A DNA stretch of 64,000 bases, taken from positions 5,673,401 through 5,737,400 of the forward strand of contig OX359198.1 in NCBI GenBank assembly GCA_947172415.1. The letters are read 5' to 3'. Below are positions 13,801 through 23,100 of this stretch, one piece after another (positions within the stretch are counted from its first letter, which is position 1; each line of letters opens with the position of its first letter). The notes beneath the pieces are model-generated. The model was not told where the DNA came from and searched no databases. It saw only the letters and a program-made list of their open reading frames with translations. This stretch comes from Chondrosia reniformis (taxonomy: Eukaryota; Porifera; Demospongiae; Chondrillida; Chondrillidae). A program made the position numbers and the translations under genes.

Positions 13801-14757
13801 TTTACTAAAAGCCACACTTACCAGGTCTGAGGGAAGCCAGAAAGTCATCAATATACTGTCCAAGTTTGACATTATTCTCATGTTTAGTGTCATTCTTGAA
13901 ACACTCTGACACTTTCTCAAGTACAGAAACCTTTGACTTTCTACTAAGGATTGTGTAAAACAATTTATTGGAAGGGGAGATTTCACACTGCAGTGACATT
14001 CTTCTTAATTGCTCGTTAGTAACTACATGCCGTCTGCACAGTGATGGGGAAATTCTACGGACATCACACTTCTCCACCAAGTGGTCGTGGAGGATCTCAA
14101 CCATAAAATCTTCAATTTTGTGTTTGTCATCTAGACGGAAAATAGAAAAGCAGACTAAATGGTGTCTACAAACAGACCAGTATGCACTACATAACCCAAT
14201 ACACGAGGGACTCTACACACAGCGAGTGTCGCCCATTAATCTGCTAACTGCTCCTTCGTAAAGTGAATAGTTTCTTGGGAAAAAAGAATGTAGAAATGCA
14301 GAGTAAAATTACCGAAATTCGGTTTAATATCACTTAACAATCCCCCTTTCCATTACATAGGAAGTTATGGGGCAAAAGGGACTAGTTATGAGGACTAACA
14401 CATTTATCTAGCCTCTCTTGAAAGGCGCTTCGATAAAATATGAATCTCACCCATTAACGTCTTGTTAGTTTGACGCGTTCCAGTTAGTCTAGTGACTGTA
14501 ATGATGAGGCGATTAACGTTTGTTTGATTATTAATGAATGAAAAAAACAGCTTAAAGTGCTTCAAAGAATCACTTCTTCTGTGTTGGTTACGGGGGGCGG
14601 GTGCAATAACACAGGAAGGAAGCGGATCCCTCCCTTTGAACATGTCCGCGACTCCGCGGATCATATCTACTTGTAAACTACATGTTTCGGTACCCCGTTT
14701 TATGATACTTCCTTGCCGAGGGTCTGGAAAAGCTGAAGAAACTGAACCTAGCGTCAT
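7297..14757 (-). CDS. NLR-type receptor: CARD-like, death, NACHT, LRR (multi-exon)
   Basis: Predicted intracellular pattern-recognition receptor. Minus-strand exons read from splice signals: 13822-14130, 13608-13727, 12858-12964, 12276-12369, 11812-11881, 11405-11682, 10352-10413, 8290-9973, 7708-7859 and 7297-7452. Coding phase carries correctly through all nine junctions. Domain order is CARD-like (first listed exon), a Ser-rich linker of about 130 codons, a death-domain fold, a short linker, NACHT with Walker A GMGKT and Walker B LFVFDGADEA, then leucine-rich repeats. The first coding exon is uncertain: an ATG at 14757 opens a frame that could splice at about 14694 in the required phase, but that donor is weak; ATG 14102-14104 inside the CARD-like exon is the alternative. 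The 3' end is also uncertain. Sponges are known to have expanded NLR families; ligand and signalling partners are unknown. Confidence 0.88.
8290..9973 (-). CDS. NLR exon: NACHT NTPase and start of LRRs
   Basis: One large 1684-bp exon. The P-loop AQAGMGKTTTL lies about 85 residues in and the Walker B LFVFDGADEA about 75 residues later; the acidic DGADEA pattern is typical of NACHT rather than NB-ARC ATPases. SSIILSSRPG (sensor 1) and FSHATLQEFFAAHHL (the conserved FxHxxxQEFxAA helix) follow. The last ~60 codons look like degenerate leucine-rich repeats. It begins right after a CTAG acceptor in phase 0 and ends in phase 1 at a GTAATT donor, so the apparent start codon inside it is not the gene start. 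Confidence 0.93.
10572..11050. mobile_element. Short pogo/Tigger-like inverted-repeat element in NLR intron
   Basis: The left end TACAGTGGATCTGGATATG and right end GGACTCCACTGTATA form terminal inverted repeats around CAGTGGA, flanked by TA. The ends resemble pogo/Tigger-class MITEs. No transposase frame remains. Confidence 0.5.
11405..11682 (-). CDS. NLR exon: death domain
   Basis: 278 bp. It encodes about 92 residues including LKKYVIDKVPHKWKHIATAL and DCLWKVFGSWLRREG, then LESLCSILSDSDCRPEAESLL. The spacing of the W-x-x-I-A-xx-L helix, the W...W-L helix and the final L-xx-L-xxxxLxxxA-like helix is that of a death domain. It enters in phase 2 after a small linker exon (11812-11881) and leaves in phase 1. 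Confidence 0.8.
12276..13727 (-). CDS. NLR linker exons (Ser/Glu-rich)
   Basis: Three small exons, 13608-13727, 12858-12964 and 12276-12369, encode a low-complexity linker rich in Ser, Glu, Asp and Pro (for example SSTSSDTPSDSSDSDTYYTG and LPSQSESVSTPPASS). They join the CARD-like and death domains and probably form a disordered tether. Intron phases agree (1-1, 1-0, 0-1). Continued by 11812-11881, also low complexity. Confidence 0.75.
13205..13345 (+). repeat. Foldback-element fragment in NLR intron
   Basis: Contains the block running from AACAAGACACTGATCATATG through TGGCATACTGAAATTTAAG and CATCACTTCTGC to GGTGCACCCAAGCA. Related blocks lie at 38095-38245, 38510-38620, 39115-39290 and 48830-48945. 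A diverged copy of the inverted-repeat family described at 38 kb. Confidence 0.65.
13822..14130 (-). CDS. NLR exon: CARD-like death-fold domain
   Basis: 309 bp. The peptide begins DKHKIEDFMVEILHDHLVEK and ends DDFLASLRPG. Helix-like blocks, the phrase VVTNEQLRRM followed by NKLFYTILSRKSKVSVLEKV, and the overall length of about 95 residues resemble a caspase-recruitment domain. Acceptor and donor are both in phase 1. A death or DED fold cannot be excluded without profile comparison. Confidence 0.65.
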
Positions 14758-14855
14758 CTGAAATCACATGTACATATTACAACATACTAGATTGGTTCAG
14801 CTACAGCTAATCTCTTAACCCCTAAGTCGGTCCTGGGGGGATTCCCAATGAAAAA
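14758..14855. promoter_or_regulatory. Putative bidirectional promoter
   Basis: Less than 100 bp separate the possible NLR start (ATG at 14757, minus) from the small-gene ATG at 14856 (plus). The gap and nearby sequence are less AT-rich and hold CpGs. Both genes would have to start from this interval or just outside it. It is duplicated at about 27013-27108 with few changes. No TATA box is evident. Confidence 0.5.
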
Positions 14856-15326
14856 ATGGCTGCCTTGTCATTTCTTTCGGAGTTCGTCTTATGTCTTGCG
14901 TTGTTGAAATGTGCATCCGCACATAATGTTAGAGGTATGGGTTGACATCATTACTTATATATCCTCTTAGTACAAATAAAGTTTTAGTATGATTTTAATA
15001 CATACAATTAATTGGTATTAATATATGTTCCCTGAATTCACTTCTGTGTCTAGATGGTACCAAAACCAGCCTCCCTGTCGAGTCAGTGTCAACTAACATC
15101 ATTATAGCTGTAGTCACAGTAGCTATATTCCTCAGCATAGCAGTAATTGGCTCGCTAGCAGGTAGTCGCTGAAAATAGCTAGGAAGATGTTGCATTATTT
15201 AGGGGTGTAGTAAGAGTAATTGAAGGTGTATAAATATTAATTAATAGTGTCTGTATTATATTATGTTGATTCTAATCCCATGTAGGTTATTTGATGCGTC
15301 GTAGTATACGAAAGCGTTTAGGTTAG
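14856..15326 (+). CDS. Small single-pass membrane protein, copy A (75 aa)
   Basis: Three exons, 14856-14934, 15054-15161 and 15286-15326, each bounded by GT-AG and joined in phase 1, give 75 codons and a TAG stop. The protein has a signal peptide (about residues 1-22, hydrophobic core FVLCLALLKCA), a short ectodomain rich in Ser/Thr/Val, one transmembrane helix (core IIIAVVTVAIFLSIAVIG) and a short basic tail RRSIRKRLG. Topology would be type I. I do not recognise the family. The tandem copy at 27109 keeps signal peptide, helix and tail, which argues for a real gene. Copy A lacks six ectodomain residues because exon 2 uses a later acceptor. It lies head-to-head with the NLR and tail-to-tail with the receptor gene. 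Confidence 0.8.
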
Positions 15327-15459
15327 ATTCACTCTCTATTTGTATATTCACTATATGCTTATGTAACTTATATTATTATTTCAAGCCTTTAGTATATGAT
15401 TTATTGGTACATTAGTACATATAGAGTACAGTATAAGATCTGTGTGAGTCTGGCCTGCT

Positions 15460-15511
15460 AGACCCTCCCTCCAAGTGCCTGGGGCTGTTAAACAGGAGGA
15501 AGGGTCTAGTG
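15460..15511. other. Inverted repeat 3' of small gene (copy A)
   Basis: TAGACCCTCCCTCC and GGAGGAAGGGTCTA pair as a 14-bp stem with one mismatch around a ~24-nt loop, about 135 bp after the stop codon. It is kept at 27750-27801 in copy B. It could be a 3' UTR structure or the core of an old transposon. Confidence 0.55.
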
Positions 15512-15574
15512 GCAAAAGAGATTATTATAGTTTAAACCGACCAGAAGCAACTATATATATATACTATATACAGT

Positions 15575-15895
15575 AGAACCTTACTGATCCACACCCCAAT
15601 TAACTGGCTGTTTTGATTATCCGGCCTTTGTGGCGATAACAAAATGACTACTTTGAGCAGTGAGAAGAGTAATTGAAAGCATGTAGTTCTTACCCTAGAG
15701 GATATAATAGCAGTACTCGACCACCTGAAGGATGGAGCAACTCAAGAGAAACTTGCAAACGAGTACTTGCACACTGTATTAAGAACGTTTTTAATGTATT
15801 AAGAATATTGTGATTCACATATCTGGCAGTTTCACTTATCTGGCAATTGTCTGGCCCCTTTGGATCAGATAAGTGAGGTTCTACTGTATAGAGTA
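15575..15895 (+). mobile_element. Pogo/Tigger-like element with transposase N-terminus
   Basis: The ends TACAGTAGAACCTTACTGAT and AGTGAGGTTCTACTGTATA are inverted repeats flanked by TA, the signature of pogo/Tigger elements. Inside, the plus strand at about 15685-15770 reads LTLEDIIAVLDHLKDGATQE, which resembles the N-terminal helix-turn-helix (CENP-B-type) of pogo transposases. The rest of the transposase is missing, so it is non-autonomous. In copy B the element is cut off after the left half (27862-28009). Confidence 0.75.
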
Positions 15896-17124
15896 TCAGT
15901 ACATATGTATATGCATACAGATAACATATACTAGTACATATGTATACATCATGATAATTTGACTTATTGGGCATCAGCAACATCTAATGGATTGATTATC
16001 TGGACGTTTTGACCCAAAAGTCATCAGCAGCAGAAAATAGGTGTACACGAGTATATATTAATATCCCAGTAAATGGGCAGATCAAAAAATTATTTAGTGA
16101 ACGTTATTACTCAGCAATATGTAATTAGTCCAATGATGTCATTTTGGGATAGAAGCCAGTTGTATCTTGTTTACTCGTAAGATATCCGCTCATCACCACA
16201 TCACGTTGTTTGGAAATGCAATGGTAAGTACATTGGAATGCAATTATGATGTCGTTTATAACAATTATATCCTGTTTACTCATACTTAGATATACAGTAC
16301 TTTTTGGGTCGGTTGTCCAGACTGGACATTGCAATCAAACAAAAAGTTATCGCTGCATGCATGGTGATGTCATTCTAGTGGGAAAGTTAAACTTTGTTCA
16401 AATGGTACTTGCAAGTTACCGATTGCAACATCTGGTACTGACACATCAGATTGAAGTGTTTATGTAATCCAAAGTGTCTGCCTATACTGGCTATGTAAAT
16501 TATTATACCGTCAAAGAAGAAAAGGCCGGCTAAATGCTTATATTGTGTTTACCTCTTTTTAAATAGGAAAATACAAATGCTGTAAGAAGTGTGTCTATGA
16601 ATCTCTTTAGCCGAACTTAACTGGTAATTTGGTGACTTCATGATTTGTACTATAAATGTACATACATGTATGGTATTAGAATTACATATATATATATATA
16701 GTATTATATTAATTGCTGTATTTAAAATATATTGTACCTTTCTCTATGGCTATAATTGTCAAGTATAATTAACTGTGTACATGATAGAGTTCATGGTGAG
16801 ACTACAGCCAATCGATACTCATTTCAAGTCACACACATACAGTCTTATCTAAATTTATGAATCCTGCATCAATATAGTATAGCACACTTATTGCAAACTT
16901 TGTTTTTTGAAAGACATAAATCTTTTATTTCATTTCCAGAAAACATTTAATTCCCTTTATCTGTGAAAATGCCACTTTTGATTCTCTGATTGCATTCCTA
17001 AAGATTGAAAGATACATGCAATCTAATTTAGTCTTAATGGTTAACATATTACCAGAAGATGTGCCATCTCAAAATACTGTATCTATACTGCTGAAAATAT
17101 GTAAAAGCCAGTTACATGCAACTT
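15896..17124. other. Intergenic region between convergent small gene and receptor A
   Basis: Largely shared with copy B (28010-28874). I see no further exon. It probably includes the 3' untranslated regions of both convergent genes and AT microsatellites. Confidence 0.5.
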
Positions 17125-20100
17125 TCAAACCTTGCAAAGGTATTCTTTCATTTTTATGAATTCTTCAGTTTCAACTACCTTTGTCCTCACAGAGGTACTA
17201 GTATTTTCTCTGGTGGATGATTCACGATCACCATTCCACTTACCAGAAGGATTTTTGTACAAACCTAACATCTAATATTTGCAATTGTATGTTAATATAT
17301 ATACAGATAATCACCACGGAATTACATTATATCAAAGCAACCATACAAGGTCTTAAGCTTATCTTGGCAGGAAGACTGCATGAAGTCCTATGTATGACAT
17401 ACGAAGTATATGTGAAGGTTAAATCCTGGTTTCTAAGGTGTTACAGGGTATATACGTATAACCTTAAATTAGTTGTCGATTCAAATCACCCCAGTCCTAT
17501 CCTTGAACATGATTAACCTAGCTATTTGCAATTGTGTAATATTTATATATATTATATTATTTATTTATTTATTTATATTAGATTACCTTAGTATATTGTA
17601 ACTTGCACTGTATATATGTTTGAAATATATACAGTATGTTATAGTTCTCTATAATCCAACAACCCAACATTTTTTTGACCCCATCAGTGTCAGATTATAG
17701 AGGTTCCACTGTATACAATTATATATTGTATATATATATATTTCTTCCATTATATACGTATATACACACATATATACGAACCTTTGGTATGAAAATAAGA
17801 CTGAGGATGACGATAATAACTGCCATTACTGCTAATCCAGTAATAGCATACCAGATGGTTTGATCACTGACAAACACACCAACTGGAATCAGAGCAATGA
17901 CTGTTACTATTATAGTATAGATACAGAATCCAATGAACCTTGATTCGTTCAATTCTTCAATTTTGACATTCCTTGTTTCAAAAGCCAAAAATAGGCCACA
18001 GAGCAACTCTATGCACTTATAGCCTATCAGAATACCAAGCCAAATGTCTCTGTTGGAGGACACGCATTTCCCAACAAGAGAGGGAACTCTTCCATCCTAT
18101 TATTGTATACAGATATAAGGCAACTCTATATATAAGGTATATATATATACTATCAGCAAACTTATGCATATACAGGCAATGTATATATATGCATATGCAT
18201 GCGTCTAAAGAATGCAAAATTGCAAGTTTTGCCACTATCCACAATCTTTCGATGAAGATTGATTTGACACTTCAATATACTATATAGTCTCGCATTCTTT
18301 TAATCACAATATATATTACTTATATATTATACGTATCTGTAATTTCAATAAATCATGATGTATATACATGCATTACCAGTTACCCTAGCATTTGATTCCT
18401 GATATACGTACGGTATGTGTGTACATACATACGTATATATATACACACACAGGATCAAATCTCAGGATTAATATGGCATAAGACCTATTTAAAACTGCTT
18501 GAACTGCCAGATTTCAGAGGGCGCTCAAGTGTGGTGATTAATTTCATATATATATATAGGATTTCAAGTTATTAACAGCCCCCTTTCCAAGTTTATATGT
18601 ATATACATACTTTCATACCTTTTAAAACCTGGCAGTTCAAATAGGTTTCAGTTCAAATATAGTTTATAGGTTTCATGTCATCTGAAACCTGAAATTTAAT
18701 CCTGTAACACATGCATACCTCATGCTCCACCTCTACAATAATTCTACTTAGGCTTGTTGATGGTAGTGCTGTGATAATTACAAGGTATCCGATATCAACT
18801 GCCAAAAAGATTAGGATTAGTATGAAGAGGTGCCAGTCTTGAATAGTCTGAATAATATATATATAGAAATATTATATACTTCTGATTAAGAAACACATGT
18901 ATATATACTTACTTTCTTTTTAGTGTTAGGATTAGCAATACGCAGCCTTCTGAAAATCAAATAAACTCTCCAAGCTTTTGCCAAAATTGGAACATAAATT
19001 AGTGTGGTGCCAATGCTAATCAACCAAACATTCAATTGGCAAACCACATTTAAGCTTGTCTTGTTAGATGTTCCTTCGTCAACCCCAAGGAGAATGGTGG
19101 CAACAAAGATAACAATTGCCCCAACTCCAACAGTAGCATTTAGGAGAGGGCTGGTGAGTCGGATGGTCCTGTACAAAAGTAATGATTATCTAATAGATAA
19201 ATACATATAAGTAATTATAAGCAAAATGGAATGAATGAGATCCAATCTAACACATAAACAATAGCTGTATAGATGTTCAAAGAAGTCATAATTGTTGTTA
19301 CATTTTGAAATACATGCATGATACAGAAGATGTACAATTATTGTAGGCACGCACTGTGAATTCATATTGACATAAATATTACTACATATATAAATTGCTT
19401 AATTTGTGATCAAACATATATACATGTGTGTATATTTTATGAACAGCACTATATAGCTGTATGCGAATGCTTATATATACAATGAATGCAAGGTTGTAGT
19501 TTCAAAATATAAAACTCACTCCTTTTTTCTGAAACCAAGAATGAATGCGATGCAAGCTAAAGCATAAATAATGCCAATAACAGCTAAGCAGGTGCAAACA
19601 ATGAAGAGGGACATTGTTATGGTTGCTAGTTTCCTGTCAACTGGAGTTCCATCTAAGTAAAGTGAAACAATGCATATTCTGAGCAGTGCACATCGATAAC
19701 CAAATAGTTTAGATTATCAATGTGAGCATATACATGCATCATGCAGTAATGATGAAGTGGGTTTTGAACATTTCGACCTATATATAAGATCTTTATCAAC
19801 AATAATGATGAAGAACAAGTATTATATATGTATACGTACCTCTTAGATAGTATATCAGTTTTATAGATTTGGGAATTGTTCGAAGTTTAATTTGATATTA
19901 ATATATTGATGATTCATGAGTTATATACATATTAACTAATACTTTACCTGGAAAGATGGTACTGAGAGATTCGCCATGAAAAAACAGCAATTGTTTTTGA
20001 TGACTTATGTTGGCTATTAAAGTACGGATCAAGTCTACATAATATAATATAACATATGAAAGTCTGAATCATTTTATACCCACATGCACAGTTTTCACAG

Positions 20101-23100
20101 TATATATAGCTCCATGTACATGTATACCAGTGTATATATATATTGTGAAGTCATTATGGTTCAAATATCAAAAAAGTATATCCTCACCGCTACCACTTGT
20201 TCTGTGTTGGTGAAGAGTACCATAAGAGAAAAATGTTCTGTCTCCATTTCCATCATATTTGAGTTTGTTCTAATAAAATATGTATGAGTAGTATACTTAT
20301 ATGGGCTAACATGCAGACAGAGATATACGTATATTACTATCGATCTCCTGTATATATATTTCATGCATTAACATTCACATACACAAGTATATCAGCGTGC
20401 ATATACATCAAAATACACTCACTGTAGCTCCAGTGAAATTAACACCCAAGGCAGATTTATATATAGCATCTCTGATGGTATCATTTTCATATGTGAAACT
20501 ACTCAAATTTATGCTTGGATTCTGGCTAGCTCCATGCAATGCCATTGCACCAGTCCACATTGTATCGTAACCCAATGATGCAAATATTACATTTGAATCA
20601 GTTAGACTGTTAACATTTTCATTTCTGAGTTTCTTGTATCTAGCAAGAATTTCACTCTCAAATTCAGACATAGTCTATTTAATGTAAATAGTATACAATG
20701 ATGCACACATATACATAAGTAATATTTTACGTACATGCATGTGTATCCAAAATTGGTTATATAAGTATATAGGAAAATTTCTGCATATGCTACTAGTTAC
20801 CAAAATGGTATAATTAGTACAAATCTGTAGTATGCATATGTATATCGCATGAATAAGCTAACACACCATTTTCAACATGCTATATATACATCTACTTTAT
20901 AGAGTAAAACCTAGTGAGAGCTTTAATTGGATGAAAATACAAGAGGTTTCTCCGGTCCTTCTTTTATATGTACATTTACATATATATACATTAGGCTTAA
21001 CATGATATATGTATATATTTATGTAATAAAACAATAAAAAGAAAAAGAAAGTGCAGGATTCAGAGTCTGGTTAAACAAAGTGGATGTATAATTAAAATAG
21101 AGGCTCCTATAGATCAGTAATATATATAATATTTTGACTTTTGTCTGTTTTCATTCTTCATAATCACTTACAATATTTCCAATGATTGTAGTTTCATTGA
21201 AATATCTTCTAAATATGCGAGATTGATAATCTACAACTAACAGTCCTTTGATAATCCTTTTTAATGCTTCTTCTGTACACTGAGTAAATGGTGTATATCT
21301 TTCCCTCCTCCTCGTTTGGTTTCTCCAAAAATTTTCAGAAAAAAACATTGGAACTATCCAGACATAGTCGGGATAAAACATTCCCAATGACGCCGCCTTA
21401 AAGGATTGTAAAAACATGTTTATTAGCACTTAGTCTAATTATTTCACAGATATGTGTAATTGCAAGTTATGTCTAATAGTATATATATATGTACATATAT
21501 ACAGCAGTATACCCTGTAGAAAATATCCCTGAAATGTGGTCACTTATAAATATTGAACACTTTTCACATATATAATAACAGTTCATCAGTACACAGACAA
21601 TGATTGACCACTACCACTAATACCCAAAAGTGTTTTTGAATGGCTTATAATGGGTTCTAAATGTCATTGACCACATAGATTAATTGTCTGTGAGTAAACA
21701 AGCATCTATATATGGGTCCACTGTACAGTTGTACACATACTGTATATTTCTAAATTGAAATATGAAATATATAAAAGATACAAGGGTATAGACTTATGTA
21801 CATATATGATATATATATAGGATTCTCAGTTTATAAATATACGTATAGATGTATGATGAAGGATCGGGAGTCTAGCTTGTTGATTAATACCCCATCAAGG
21901 CAGAGATAATCTATATAGCCATATATGTCTGAGTTTCCAAAAAAACATGCAGGGATATTGAGAGCATATTTTCCACGAAAAGGGGATAATCTCTGCTTTT
22001 AAAAGACTACTCTCTTGAAACATTTTCAGAAGGAACTCCGTAGAAGGACATGTATTTCATGACTGCATTCTTCATATGTCCTGCAGAATCTGTAGCAGCA
22101 AGCTTTAGACCTATATTTACTCTATGTGTGTAGGCCGGTCAAGTAGTCCTAGTACTATTGTGGAGCATATATATACGTATATGCACATGCACGACACACT
22201 CAAAATAATATAATACTCAGAGAAGCTATATAGCAATATTAATTCTCAGACTGTACCTGACATATAATTTCTCTTCCATAATCATGGTAAGTATTAATAT
22301 ATATAATTCTAGCAGCTGAGGCCTGATAAGAGAAGATAAATATACATATATATATATACTAGAGAACAATAAAAATTTTCTACAAAAATAGTGAAGATGT
22401 AGGGATGGCACAAAAAGCACAGAAACAAGAAAGGGATGCTACATAGTGAAGCATTAGCTATATATGCATGAATCATACAACACCCTTGCTTGTAGGATTC
22501 ATGCATAGCTAATGCTTCACTATGTAACATCCCTTTCTTGTTTCTGTACTTTTTGTGCCATCCCTACATCTTCACTATTTTTGTAGAAAATTTTTATTGT
22601 TCTCTAGTTTCTGTACTTTTTATGGAGCATAAGCTAGGAATTCGTTGTATTTTAAACCAATTTGGTTTCGCAATCTTCGACTGAATATGACGTCATTAAA
22701 ATGGCGAATTTATTGAAGACTTGACTCTTGGGCCACGAAAACCGTCATGCTCAATAATAAAGTAATCGCTCTCGCTTCTACAAAAGAATACAGCGCGGAA
22801 AATTTAGAGTATTTTCGCTTTATAAGTAGTCCGAAAGCTTGTTTCCTTTTTTAGTTATAGCGAGCGAAGAAGATGAAGAAGATGAAGAAGACGAAAATTG
22901 GAATTTTTAAAGTTTATTATTTCGCCAGCGGGACATATTCGCTTGCCCTTAAGGTATATTTAGAGTATGTATATGGTATAGTTAGCTATACATAGCCTTG
23001 TTTTGTCGATTTTCAGCCTATTTCGGGATTTTGCTCCTATACCGATGCATGGGGAAAACGAAAAAAACCGTGTCATCCCTACATAGGGAGTACTCCCGTA

